Notes: generated by a model from the letters alone, not told the origin. Numbered from the stretch's first letter, positions 1 to 7,630 are shown. The stretch: 46,886 nucleotides of DNA from Oscillospiraceae bacterium (GCA_017527825.1 JAFXPO010000034.1:1-46886), one strand, 5' to 3'. Made by a program: numbers and translations.

Positions 1-1539
1 GAACGGCTGGTTCATGCTCTGATTGGGGGCAGCGTTCTGCTGGTTCCGGGCAGGAGCCTGGTTTGTGTTCTGCATCGGCATCTGACCCATTCCCTGCTGA
101 CCCTGCATCGGCATCTGATTCATGCCCTGCTGATTCTGAACGGGAGCCTGATTGGCATTCTGCGAGGGTGCTGCGTTCTGCTGGTTCTGGGTAGGCGCGG
201 TGCCCTGCGTGCTGCCGGTCTGGTTGTTCATCCGTCCGCCGGGCTGCTGCGTATTGCCCGTCTGACCGCTCATGCCGCCCATCATGCCGCCCATCATGCC
301 GCCGCCCATGTTGCTGACGCCGCTCTGGTTGTTCAGATCAAAGTCATCGGAGATATAGAGCTGACCGTCGTAGTCCATGCCCGCGTCGCCGCCGGTGCTG
401 GCGCTCTTGATCGTCGCGCTGCCGGAGATCAGGTTGATGTTGCCGTTGGAGTCAAGACCGTCCGCGCGGGGCGCGTTCACGGTCAGCTTCGCGCCGGTGA
501 CGTTGATGGAGTAGCCGAGAGAGGCGTAGGTCCCGTCGCTGTTGGCGGCGTTCACGCCGTCGTCGGTGGAGGTCACGTTGACCGTGCCGCCCGCGAGGTT
601 CACCACCGTCGCCTCAACGCCCTCGGTGCAACTCTTGATTGTGATGCTCGGACCGCTGCCGTTCGCGCCGACGGTCAGGACGCGGTCGGCGTGGAGCGCG
701 TCGTCGCCCGCGGTGATGGTGAGCGTGCCGCTGAGGATGGCGAGGTCGTATTCGGCGTTGATCGCGTCGTTCGCAGCATTGATGTTGAGGCTTGCGCCGT
801 CGATCACCAAGCTGCCATTGCCGTCGTCACCGGCAGAGACCTTGATGCCGTTCTTGGCGCTGCCGTTGACGGTCAGCGTGCCGGTACCGGTGAGATAGGC
901 GCTGGCACCCGCCTTGACCTTGATCGCCGCGCCGTCAAAGGCGTCGGCAACGGTCGCGTCGGCGGAGTTCTCATCCGCCGCGTTCTCCGCGTCAGTCAGC
1001 TTCACGCTGCCGGAGATGATGATTTTAGCTTCCGCGCCCTTGTTGACCGAGAGCGTCGCGCCCGTCGTGCTGGTAAGGTCGAGATCCTTCAGCACCAGCA
1101 CCACGCCGGTGGTACCCTTCTTGACCTTGATGTTGCCGTCGGAGCAGGCGCCGGTGATGATGTAGGTGCCGGATTCCTTGATGGTCACGTCATTGTTCTC
1201 GTCGCTCATGGTGATGGTCGTGGCGTTGGCGTAATCCGCCTCAAGGGACGCCGCGCTGTTGGTGACCGTGCCGGTCACGATGGCGCCCGCGGAGGACGCG
1301 GTCTGCGTCATGCCGTTTTGCATCATGCCGCCCATCTGGTTCATGCCGCCCATCTGACCGCCGAACCGGCTCATGCCGTTCATCTGGGTGTTCTGGGTCA
1401 GCTGCTGGCCGAACATCTGGGGACCCATACGGTTCTGCACGCCGACGTTGTACGCCGCACTGGCGGAAATTCCGCTCGCGAGAACGGTGAGCGCGAGACT
1501 GCAAGCCGCAACTGTCTTGGTAATGGTGTTCTTTTTCAT
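1..1539 (-). CDS. Secreted carbohydrate-binding-domain protein (Cthe_2159-like), C-terminus cut by window edge
   Basis: Open frame of 513 codons from ATG at 1539 to the window edge with no stop, so the gene is partial. Residues 1-28 form a signal peptide (KK start, hydrophobic core, ASA-type cleavage). Residues 29-85 are rich in Met, Gly, Gln and Asn. About 90-380 hold repeating short beta-strand motifs (GTLTVNGSAKNGIKV, DDALHADRVLTV) typical of the beta-helical carbohydrate-binding family named after Clostridium thermocellum Cthe_2159. From about 390 a Met/Gly segment leads to a long tail of Gln, Asn, Pro and Met with repeated QNQQNAAP-like units. In related genomes such proteins often sit beside VTC-domain and CotH genes, and a VTC gene is directly upstream here. 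A role in binding extracellular polysaccharide is inferred from the family. The tail looks disordered and may be a surface tether. Confidence 0.8.
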   Translation of the reverse strand, partial: MKKNTITKTVAACSLALTVLASGISASAAYNVGVQNRMGPQMFGQQLTQNTQMNGMSRFGGQMGGMNQMGGMMQNGMTQTASSAGAIVTGTVTNSAASLEADYANATTITMSDENNDVTIKESGTYIITGACSDGNIKVKKGTTGVVLVLKDLDLTSTTGATLSVNKGAEAKIIISGSVKLTDAENAADENSADATVADAFDGAAIKVKAGASAYLTGTGTLTVNGSAKNGIKVSAGDDGNGSLVIDGASLNINAANDAINAEYDLAILSGTLTITAGDDALHADRVLTVGANGSGPSITIKSCTEGVEATVVNLAGGTVNVTSTDDGVNAANSDGTYASLGYSINVTGAKLTVNAPRADGLDSNGNINLISGSATIKSASTGGDAGMDYDGQLYISDDFDLNNQSGVSNMGGGMMGGMMGGMSGQTGNTQQPGGRMNNQTGSTQGTAPTQNQQNAAPSQNANQAPVQNQQGMNQMPMQGQQGMGQMPMQNTNQAPARNQQNAAPNQSMNQPF

Positions 1540-1595
1540 GGTGTATACCGCCTTTCAAATCATTCAACATGTTATTTTGGGTTTGAGTTGTTTTT

Positions 1596-1647
1596 CCCCT
1601 CTGTCATATCATTCGGAAAGGCGGCATCCGTTTTTGGGGTCGCCGCG
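1596..1647 (-). promoter_or_regulatory. Conserved 52-nt element, copy A
   Basis: Read on the minus strand, this stretch shares four ordered blocks with copy B at 2547-2598: CGACCCC plus an A-run, GGAT followed by GCC, CCGAA followed by GATAT, and CAGAGGGG. Copy A ends 56 nt before the ATG of the carbohydrate-binding gene. CCCC and GGGG at the two ends could pair in RNA, and TGATATGAC could act as an extended -10 box. It may be a promoter/operator or a structured leader; the sequence does not decide. Confidence 0.5.
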
Positions 1648-1713
1648 ATTTTTTTCAATTTGCTTGTCTGGGCTGGTTCTTCCATGACGCGATTCGATGG
1701 ATTCTGCCGGATT

Positions 1714-1752
1714 AGAAAAAGCAGCGTCGGAGCGAAAGCTCCAACGCTGTTT
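1714..1752 (-). terminator. Rho-independent terminator of the VTC gene
   Basis: A 12-bp stem with two G-U pairs on the minus-strand RNA (arms 1721-1732 and 1739-1750, loop of 6) is followed by five T residues. It starts about 25 nt after the stop codon at 1775. Confidence 0.85.
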
Positions 1753-1774
1753 CTTTGTACCGGCAGCGACCAAA

Positions 1775-2506
1775 TCAGGCGCTGAGAAGAATCTCCTTTT
1801 CCACTACGGCGGACTTTCCGCCGAGCACATATTGTTTATAGTACGCTCCGTATTTGGAGAACGATGTGGAGAATATCTGATTCTCCGCCATCAGCCGCGC
1901 CAGCCACAGCGGCGCGGTACCGGGAATCTTGACCTCCATGAGGAAAACGCCGTCCGGCAGAAGCGGCGCGCCGTGGTCGCCGAGGCGCAGGTCGACGTCG
2001 TTGGAGCGGGCACGGAGCGCCGTGTCGAATGTGATGCGCAGCTCACCGCCGTCCGCCGCGGCGTAGGCTTCGCGGTCGTAGGCGATAAACACCTTGCGCT
2101 CCGGCTGGTACAGCCGCAGGAAGTAGTCGATCTCGCGGGAAATCTGGCTGCCGTCTCCCCTGCGAAGCCCGTGTAGGTAAAGCGCCGCGTCCTGCATCTC
2201 CATGGTGATGCGGCGCTTGTAGACCACGCCGTCATACTTCTTTTTCAGCTCCACGAACACCGTGTCGCGGCTGCTGGGTACGCCGTAGCTGCGCATCCGC
2301 AGCTTTTCTTTATAAACCGGCTTTTCCAGCGACGCGCGGATCAGGTCGTAGTGCTCGGTGTCGTAATAGATGTTGCTGATGGAATAGCGCGGGTGCTCGT
2401 CCGGCTTCATGTAGTCCGCCATACCGAGACGCATCGCCTCGTACTGTGCTTCCGTCAGCAGGTATTTCTTTTCATATCTCTTGAAACAGCTTTGAATGCC
2501 GCTCAT
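1775..2506 (-). CDS. VTC-domain protein, polyphosphate polymerase-like
   Basis: 243 residues from ATG at 2506. That start was chosen because AGGAGG lies 8 nt upstream and the protein then begins MSGIQSCFKRYEKKYLLTE; the frame stays open further upstream, but without family similarity. The N-terminal RYEKKYLL, the basic patch EKLRMRSYG, the VFVELKKKYDGVVYKRR strand and the late MEVKIPGTAPLWL match the tunnel-forming VTC domain of eukaryotic polyphosphate polymerase and its bacterial homologues. The length is normal for the stand-alone bacterial form. There is no signal peptide or membrane segment. It is followed by a terminator and then by the carbohydrate-binding gene, with which this family often co-occurs. 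Polyphosphate synthesis is a family-level guess; activity of the bacterial forms is poorly established. Confidence 0.85.
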   Translation of the reverse strand: MSGIQSCFKRYEKKYLLTEAQYEAMRLGMADYMKPDEHPRYSISNIYYDTEHYDLIRASLEKPVYKEKLRMRSYGVPSSRDTVFVELKKKYDGVVYKRRITMEMQDAALYLHGLRRGDGSQISREIDYFLRLYQPERKVFIAYDREAYAAADGGELRITFDTALRARSNDVDLRLGDHGAPLLPDGVFLMEVKIPGTAPLWLARLMAENQIFSTSFSKYGAYYKQYVLGGKSAVVEKEILLSA

Positions 2507-2546
2507 ATCGTTTGCCTCCTTTGCGGGCGGAGACTGCTGGGTTCCG

Positions 2547-2598
2547 CCCCTCTGGTATATCCTTCGGAGGAGGCTATCCAATTTTCGGGGTCGGCGGT
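2547..2598 (-). promoter_or_regulatory. Conserved 52-nt element, copy B
   Basis: Second copy of the element at 1596-1647, ending 40 nt before the VTC start. It abuts the terminator at 2599-2627, so a promoter for the VTC gene has to lie inside it or just after it unless transcription reads through. On the minus strand TTGGAT and TATACC, 16 nt apart, could be a weak -35/-10 pair. CCG-CCGA-CCCC near its 5' end can pair with GGGGCGG at its 3' end, so a leader RNA is also possible. Confidence 0.5.
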
Positions 2599-2627
2599 AA
2601 AAAAGAGCGTCGCGTCAACGATGCGCT
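2599..2627 (-). terminator. Terminator of the redox operon
   Basis: On the minus strand the stop at 2628 is followed by AGCG-CA-TCG, a short loop, CGA-CGCT, then C and six T residues. The stem is 7 bp with a 2-nt bulge. It closes the flavin reductase, aldo/keto reductase and SLH-flavodoxin operon. Confidence 0.65.
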
Positions 2628-3782
2628 TCATTGCAGTCCGTCAGCCCACGCGCGCAGCTCATCCTCGCTGACGCTGCCGTCGAAGCGGGTGCCGTCGAGC
2701 CACGTCGCCTCGGACGCGCTCTTTTGCAGATTGGTCGCGCTGGAGCCGATACCGCTGCTGCCGGAGGTGCAGAAGGGGATGATCGTCTTGCCGTCAAAGC
2801 TGTAGCTCTCCACGAAGGTATACAGGATTTTGGGCGCCTGTCCCCACCAGATGGGATAGCCGAGGAAGATCACGTCATAATCCGCCATGTTCTCCACGCT
2901 TCCACTGATGGCGGGACGCGCCGCGGCGTCGTTCTGTTCGCGGGCAGCGCGGGTAGAACTGTCGCTGTAGTTGAGGTCGGCGGTGGTATAGGGCGTCTCC
3001 GGCTTGATCTCATACAGCGTCGCGCCCGTCGCGTCCGCGATGTGTTTGGCGATGTTTGCCGTATTGTTAGTGGCGGAGAAATACGCAACCAACACCTTGC
3101 CGCCGGTCGATTCGGTGGGCGTAGTCTGTTCGTCCGCTTTCTGCGTCGCGCCGCTCACGGCGTCCACGTTCGCGAACTGCTCCTTGAGCTTCATGTAACG
3201 GTAAACCATGTCCGCCACCTGTGCGCGGCTCGCCGCCTTGGTCGGCGCGTAGGCGTCCAGATCGGCGATCAGCGCCTCCACCTTCGCCCACACCACGGCG
3301 TCGAACGCCCAGTCGCTCGCCTGATTCTCCACGCCCTCGGCGGAGGCGTACTTCTCGCGGTCCAGTTGATACGAACCCGCGTCGCGCCAGAGCATCACGG
3401 TCAGCTGCTCCTGCGTAGCCGCTTCATTCGCGCCGAACAAGCCGTTGCCCATGCCGTTGACCACCTCGTTCTGGGACGCCCACAGCACCGCGTCGGAGTA
3501 CCATGTGTCTCTCTCGGTGTCGGTGAAGCTGTCCTCGCCCGTGACGGCTGGGCTGCCCGCCATGCGGTAGAGCACCGTGGCGAGCTGCGCGCGGGTGAAT
3601 GTCTCGTCGGGGCCGAACTTGCCGCTGCCCATGCCGTTCATGATTCCCTTCTCCCGCAGCGCCTCCACCGCCTCGGCGTACCACGCGTCGTCGGCAACGT
3701 CAGCATAGCTCGACGCCAGTGCGGGGATGGCGAGCGCGAAAACCATGGTCAGTGCCAGTACAATCGAAACGATTTTTTTCAT
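2628..3782 (-). CDS. SLH-domain and flavodoxin fusion protein, surface-located
   Basis: 384 residues. Residues 1-24 are a signal peptide ending PALASS. Three SLH motifs follow at about 25-85, 86-145 and 150-205; each has the aromatic-rich start and the TRAQ/SRAQ-type helix, and the second is degenerate (TQEQ). A linker leads to a flavodoxin_4-type domain at about 228-384 with KVLVAYFSATNNTANIAKHI as FMN phosphate loop and GYPIWWGQAPKILYTF as flavin contact. SLH domains bind secondary cell-wall polymer, so the flavodoxin should sit outside the membrane. It is the last gene of an operon behind an aldo/keto reductase (14-nt gap) and a flavin reductase. Both partners look cytoplasmic, so how electrons would reach this protein is unclear. 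The domain calls are firm; the redox role is inferred. Confidence 0.9.
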   Translation of the reverse strand: MKKIVSIVLALTMVFALAIPALASSYADVADDAWYAEAVEALREKGIMNGMGSGKFGPDETFTRAQLATVLYRMAGSPAVTGEDSFTDTERDTWYSDAVLWASQNEVVNGMGNGLFGANEAATQEQLTVMLWRDAGSYQLDREKYASAEGVENQASDWAFDAVVWAKVEALIADLDAYAPTKAASRAQVADMVYRYMKLKEQFANVDAVSGATQKADEQTTPTESTGGKVLVAYFSATNNTANIAKHIADATGATLYEIKPETPYTTADLNYSDSSTRAAREQNDAAARPAISGSVENMADYDVIFLGYPIWWGQAPKILYTFVESYSFDGKTIIPFCTSGSSGIGSSATNLQKSASEATWLDGTRFDGSVSEDELRAWADGLQ

Positions 3783-3795
3783 ACCGTTATCCCTC

Positions 3796-4731
3796 TTACT
3801 TCATTTCCTTTTCCCAGAAACGGATCACGTTGAGTTCGAGGCTGTCCGCCAGCTGTTCCAGCTCCGCGGTTTCCTCCGCCGTCAGCGTCACGTTCGCCGC
3901 ACGGGCAGCGTCCTCGACGTGCTGCGTCCTGGTCACGCCGATGATGGGCAGCGTGCCCTTGGCGATCGCCCACGCCACGGGAATCTGCGCGGGCTGCACA
4001 CCGTACTTGTCCGCGAGCTTGCGGAGCGCCTCGTTCATGACCTCCAGCTTCGGCAGCATGGGGTTGTAGGTCTCGGCACGGGCGGAACCTTCGGGCATCG
4101 GGTGCTTGGTGTCGTATTTTCCGCTCAGCGCGCCCTGCTCCAGCACCATGTAGGCAAAGAACGTGATGCCGTTTTCCTTGCAGTAGTCCAGAATGCCGGA
4201 ATCCTCGGACGAGCGGTTGATAAGGCTGAAATGGTTCTGCACAGCGGAGAGCTTCAAGCCGTGGGCATTCAAAATTTCATTCGCCTGCTTGATCTCCGCG
4301 AGGTTGTGGTTGGACACGCCCAGCAGCGGCACGTTGTCCTTGCCCTCGTAAAACTTTGCCAGCTCCTCCGTCCAGTGGGGTGCGTCGGCGACATTGTGGA
4401 TCCAGTAGATGTCGAAACAGTCAAGACCCATAAGGTCAAGCTGCATCTCGATCATATCCGCCATCGCCGTGGGCTTGCCGTTGGCGCACTGGGGCGTGAA
4501 CTTGTCGGAGACGAGGTAGCTGCCGCGCGGCTGATCTTTTAGAAAGCCCGCCAGCACCTTTTCCGACGTACCCATGCCGTAGGCGTAGGCGGTGTCCCAG
4601 AGGTTGAGACCGTTCGCCATTGCCGTGTCAAAGATCGGACGCAGCGTTTCCGCGGTCGTGTTGCCGCCGAAGGTGCCGTCGTTGCCCCATGCCCATGCGC
4701 CCATCGCGATTTTCGGTAAATTGTTTGCCAT
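3796..4731 (-). CDS. Aldo/keto reductase
   Basis: 312 residues from ATG at 4731. An ATG at 4749 is in frame, but the AGGAGG that serves this gene lies downstream of it and 9 nt before the ATG at 4731, so the latter was chosen. The catalytic tetrad is visible as D46 and Y51 in WDTAYAYG, K77 in VSDKF and H112 in IYWIHN. The C-terminal half has GVTRTQHVEDA, the usual NADP-binding loop. Length is normal for an AKR of the YdjG/YajO type. No signal peptide, so a cytoplasmic NAD(P)H-dependent carbonyl reductase; the substrate is not apparent. It lies 14 nt after the flavin reductase and 13 nt before the SLH-flavodoxin in one transcription unit. Confidence 0.93.
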   Translation of the reverse strand: MANNLPKIAMGAWAWGNDGTFGGNTTAETLRPIFDTAMANGLNLWDTAYAYGMGTSEKVLAGFLKDQPRGSYLVSDKFTPQCANGKPTAMADMIEMQLDLMGLDCFDIYWIHNVADAPHWTEELAKFYEGKDNVPLLGVSNHNLAEIKQANEILNAHGLKLSAVQNHFSLINRSSEDSGILDYCKENGITFFAYMVLEQGALSGKYDTKHPMPEGSARAETYNPMLPKLEVMNEALRKLADKYGVQPAQIPVAWAIAKGTLPIIGVTRTQHVEDAARAANVTLTAEETAELEQLADSLELNVIRFWEKEMK

Positions 4732-4745
4732 GATGCGATTCCTCC

Positions 4746-5288
4746 TCATCCATTCATCTTGCCGCAGTTGCCAACCTTCTCGCCGGTGGCAAAATACTCA
4801 TACGTCGGGAACTCGAACAGCACCGGCTTGAAGGTGTGATAGTCGATCTTTCCGGCTTCGTTCAGCACGCTGTCGTCGGCGTAAGTGGCAAGGATTTTGC
4901 AGATGAAGTGGTCGAAGCGCTCCAGCTCGTAGTTGCCGTCCACCTCGCACTCGATGGACACCTTCGCCTCGTCGATCAGCGGTGCGCCGTTCTCGCCCAT
5001 CGTCCACGCAAAGGCTTCGGATTTATCCACCTTGTTTCCGCTGATTGTCCCCATGCGGTCCGCGTCCTTGAGCCAGGACTCGTCCACGATGTTGACGGAA
5101 AGCTTGCCGCTGTCCCGGATGCCCTTGTTGATGTAGTGCGCCTGCACCAGAGACACCATCAGGTGGCTGTGAGCCACCGTTCCCGCGTGGGCAACCAGCG
5201 TCCACGTTGGCTTGTCGTTCACCATCGCGCCCACCACGATGACCGGGCAGGGATAGAGGGCTAACGTTGCTCCGATGTTCTTTTTCAT
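4746..5288 (-). CDS. Flavin reductase family protein
   Basis: 180 residues with AGGAGA 9 nt before the ATG at 5288. It shows the FMN-binding split-barrel pattern of the flavin reductase-like family: ALYPCPVIVVGAMV at the start, TLVAHAGTVAHSHLMVSLV, and SGKLSVNIVDE in the middle. Families like this reduce free or bound flavin with NAD(P)H, or act as flavoproteins. Its ATG overlaps by 4 nt (ATGA) the stop of a 69-codon TetR remnant, so translation may still be coupled to it. It is the first intact gene of the redox operon. No signal peptide or membrane segment. Confidence 0.88.
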   Translation of the reverse strand: MKKNIGATLALYPCPVIVVGAMVNDKPTWTLVAHAGTVAHSHLMVSLVQAHYINKGIRDSGKLSVNIVDESWLKDADRMGTISGNKVDKSEAFAWTMGENGAPLIDEAKVSIECEVDGNYELERFDHFICKILATYADDSVLNEAGKIDYHTFKPVLFEFPTYEYFATGEKVGNCGKMNG

Positions 5289-5494
5289 GCTGTTTTGTCT
5301 CCTTTATTCAAAAAATAATAAAATTTTATAATACGTCTGAAATCCGTCCTATTCGCGTCTCCAATCGCCTTTTCGCGCAGGAACAGGCAAGCTCGTAGAT
5401 GGAACGTCAGGGATGGTGCCGTACACGCAAGGCGGCGACGCGATGCCCACCAGGCACGCCGCACGGTCTTCCGCTCCGGTGATCCGTCTGGCAT
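5285..5494 (-). pseudogene. TetR-family regulator remnant
   Basis: The frame starts MPDGSPERKTVRRA after GGGGAGG, close to the N-terminus MPKGSPEQKAARRD of the intact TetR at 21069-21695, and the leader before the ATG is also similar. After residue 14 the sequence no longer resembles a TetR protein; the helix-turn-helix and ligand domain are absent, while the frame stays open for 69 codons and ends on the ATGA of the flavin reductase. The simplest reading is a paralogous autoregulated TetR gene that lost most of its body by deletion. The remaining peptide should not bind DNA. Confidence 0.65.
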
Positions 5495-5541
5495 GATATC
5501 CTCCCCTTGTTCATATCCACTTGATAACTCCCGCAAAAACA

Positions 5542-5592
5542 TTGACAACCTGTCAGCATTGCCAATGTATCACATTGCTGACAAGTTGTCAA
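5542..5592 (-). promoter_or_regulatory. Promoter with TetR-type operator for the redox operon
   Basis: Two 17-bp arms (5542-5558 and 5576-5592) form an inverted repeat with one mismatch, outer halves TTGACAAC and GTTGTCAA. On the minus strand the outer arm supplies a -35 box TTGACA (5587-5592), followed at 17 nt by TACATT (5564-5569) as -10. A repressor on the arms would cover the promoter. The same arrangement, including the -10, stands before the intact TetR gene at 21741-21791. Confidence 0.75.
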
Positions 5593-5748
5593 TAGTTTTG
5601 TGTGCTCTGTTGTTTTGCAATAGTCGGCGCTCTTCTGTTTTTTCCGCATGTTCTCACACGGTTCATCACAGAGCATGGCTACGCGCAAAATAAGTTACAA
5701 AATAAAACCATCTTTTCCATATTGTTCTCCTTTTCCATTTATACAGAC

Positions 5749-5765
5749 GCAATATACCATATTGC
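5749..5765. promoter_or_regulatory. Small palindrome upstream of the LysR promoter
   Basis: GCAATAT-ACC-ATATTGC is a perfect 7-bp inverted repeat that touches the -35 region of the LysR gene. It could be a second regulator contact for the divergent region. No binding factor can be named. Confidence 0.35.
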
Positions 5766-5809
5766 GTTCCGTTGCTTAAATGGTTATAATGAATATCGTG
5801 ATATTCATT
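5762..5809 (+). promoter_or_regulatory. LysR gene promoter with overlapping palindromic operator
   Basis: TTGCGT (5762-5767) and TATAAT (5785-5790) are 17 nt apart. AATGAATATC-GT-GATATTCATT (5788-5809) is a perfect 10-bp inverted repeat starting in the -10 box. LysR-type proteins commonly bind interrupted palindromes of this kind and repress their own gene from a site over its promoter, which fits this layout. Confidence 0.65.
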
Positions 5810-5831
5810 ACCAGCATAGCAGGAGGCAATG

Positions 5832-6716
5832 ATGGAGATTCGGACGCTTCGATACTTCCTTGCCGTGGCGCGGGAGGAAAACATGTCCCGCGCGGCGGAG
5901 CTGCTGCACGTCACGCAGCCCACGCTGTCCAAGGCGCTGCGGGCGCTGGAGGACGAGTTCGGAAAAAAACTCTTCCTCCGGCACAGCTTCAGCATTTCGC
6001 TGACCGAAGAGGGCATTCTTCTTCGCGACCGCGCGGAGGACCTCATCTCCATGGCGGACAGGATTGAGCGGGATTTTCTGTCGCTGGACGACATCACAGG
6101 CGGGGATATTTATTTCGGGCTTGCGGAATCGTATCAAATGCGCGATCTGGCGCGGGAGATCAGGACGTTCAAGGCGGTCTGCCCGAACCTGCGCTACCAC
6201 ATCACCAGCGGCGACACGGAGCAGGTCACGGAAAAGCTGGACAAGGGGCTGCTGGACTTCGCTGTGATCTGCGAGCTGCCGAACGAGAGGAAATACGATT
6301 TCGTGCTGTTTCCAGAGGCGGACTATTTCGGCGCGGTGATGCCGATGGACTCCCCGCTTGCGAAGAAGGAGCGTGTGACCGCCGCCGACCTTGCCGGACT
6401 GCCGCTGTTCTGCTCCGAACAGAGCTGGGAAAACGATATCCGTCCCTGGGCGAAGGAACGGTTCTCGCGCTTCCGTCTGGAAGGCTCGTTCCGCCTTGCC
6501 TACAACGGCTCCCTGTTCGCGCGGGAGGGGCTGGGTGTTCTGCTGACGCTGAACAATCTGATCGACGTCTCGCCGGGCAGCGGACTGGTCTTTCGCCCCC
6601 TGTCGCCGCGGCTGGACATGAAAATGTACCTGATCTGGAACAAGTATCAAAGCTTCACGCCGATCGCGGAGCGGTTTATGCGGCAGATTCGCTCCTCGTT
6701 TTTGTCGCAGGAATGA
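5832..6716 (+). CDS. LysR-family transcriptional regulator
   Basis: 294 residues. Two ATGs are adjacent at 5829 and 5832; AGGAGG ends 2 nt before the first and 5 nt before the second, so 5832 was chosen. Residues 1-60 are the LysR winged helix-turn-helix (EIRTLRYFLAVAREENMSRA, then HVTQPTLSKALRALE). The rest is a two-lobe co-inducer domain starting near GDIYFGLAESYQM, without membrane segments. It diverges from the redox operon and converges on uxuB, ending in a shared hairpin. The redox operon is the likelier target by position, perhaps taking over from the lost TetR protein; that is inference. The ligand is not visible. Confidence 0.93.
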   Translation: MEIRTLRYFLAVAREENMSRAAELLHVTQPTLSKALRALEDEFGKKLFLRHSFSISLTEEGILLRDRAEDLISMADRIERDFLSLDDITGGDIYFGLAESYQMRDLAREIRTFKAVCPNLRYHITSGDTEQVTEKLDKGLLDFAVICELPNERKYDFVLFPEADYFGAVMPMDSPLAKKERVTAADLAGLPLFCSEQSWENDIRPWAKERFSRFRLEGSFRLAYNGSLFAREGLGVLLTLNNLIDVSPGSGLVFRPLSPRLDMKMYLIWNKYQSFTPIAERFMRQIRSSFLSQE

Positions 6717-6717
6717 G

Positions 6718-6766
6718 AAACGGCTCAATCCCTGAAATTAGTCCAGGATTGAGCCGTTTTGCTTTT
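6718..6766 (+). terminator. Terminator between lysR and uxuB, probably bidirectional
   Basis: AAACGGCTCAATCC pairs perfectly over 14 bp with GGATTGAGCCGTTT (6746-6759), loop of 14, followed on the plus strand by TTTTGCTTTT. On the minus strand the stem is followed by TTTCTC, a weaker tract, 12 nt after the uxuB stop. Confidence 0.85.
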
Positions 6767-6777
6767 CAAACGTCAGA

Positions 6778-7629
6778 TCACACGCCGGAGTAGGCGGAGA
6801 ACCCGCCGTCCACGGGCAGCGTCACGCCGGTGATGAAGCCCGCCGCGTCGTTGTTGAGCAGGAACAGCAGCGCGCCGGCAAGCTCACGGCTCTCGCCGAA
6901 GCGTCCCATCGGCGTCGCGGCAAGAATCTTGCCCGTGCGCGCCGTCGGGGTGCCGTCGTCGTTCCACAGCAGCTTCGCGTTCTGCGCCGTGGAGAAAAAG
7001 CCGGGCGCAATGGCGTTGACGCGGATGCCCGCCTTGGAGAAATGTACGGCGAGCCACTGGGTGAAGTTCGTCACCGCTGCCTTTGCGCCGGAGTAGGCGG
7101 GAATCTTCGTCAGCGGGCGATAGGCGTTCATGGAGCTGATGTTCAGGATGTTGCAGCCCTCGCGCCCCACCATCTGCTTCGCAAACGCCTGCGTCGGCAG
7201 CAGCGTGCCGGTGAAGTTGAGTTGGAACACGCTTGTCACACTCGCCTCGTCGAGGTCAAAGAAGCTCTTGGTGTCGGCGTCGATGTCGCCGTCCTCGTAA
7301 TACTCCTTGTCCGTGGTAGCGCTGGGGTTGTTGCCGCCCGCGCCGTTCACCAGAATATCGCAGGGACCGAAGTCCGCGAGCACCTGCGCCGCCACCGCCT
7401 CGCACCGTGCCTTGTCCAGCACGTTGCAGGCGTAAGCTTTGGCGGCGCCGCCCTCGGCGGTGATCTCGTCGGCAAACTTCTGCGCCTTCTCCACCGTGCG
7501 GTTGAGCAGCGCCACCTTCGCGCCCGCGCGGGCGAGGACCTTGGCAAACTCGGAGCAGAGTACGCCGCCCGCGCCCGTCACCACCGCGACCTTGCCGGTC
7601 AGATCGGTATTCAAAACATTTGCTTCCAT
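6778..7629 (-). CDS. uxuB: D-mannonate/fructuronate oxidoreductase, SDR type
   Basis: 283 residues of a short-chain dehydrogenase: cofactor loop VVTGAGGVLCSEFA from residue 17, NGAGG near 95, and the catalytic set S166, Y179 and K183 (YSGAK). The insertion after NGAGGNNPSAT with an acidic loop is typical of SDRs that convert D-fructuronate to D-mannonate in Firmicutes (B. subtilis YjmF/UxuB type), not the longer E. coli enzyme. It follows uxuA after 1 nt, with its ribosome site inside the end of uxuA. Together they carry glucuronate-derived fructuronate to 2-keto-3-deoxygluconate. Last gene of the glycoside operon, closed by the hairpin shared with lysR. Confidence 0.88.
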   Translation of the reverse strand: MEANVLNTDLTGKVAVVTGAGGVLCSEFAKVLARAGAKVALLNRTVEKAQKFADEITAEGGAAKAYACNVLDKARCEAVAAQVLADFGPCDILVNGAGGNNPSATTDKEYYEDGDIDADTKSFFDLDEASVTSVFQLNFTGTLLPTQAFAKQMVGREGCNILNISSMNAYRPLTKIPAYSGAKAAVTNFTQWLAVHFSKAGIRVNAIAPGFFSTAQNAKLLWNDDGTPTARTGKILAATPMGRFGESRELAGALLFLLNNDAAGFITGVTLPVDGGFSAYSGV

Positions 7630-7630
7630 C

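Noticed and set aside
5407..5688. 93-codon minus-strand frame across the TetR operator
   Set aside because: It reads through the promoter/operator palindrome and is out of frame with the TetR remnant.
5749..5809. The palindromes near 5.75-5.81 kb as a terminator
   Set aside because: No T run follows and they overlap a good -35/-10 pair; an operator is the better reading.
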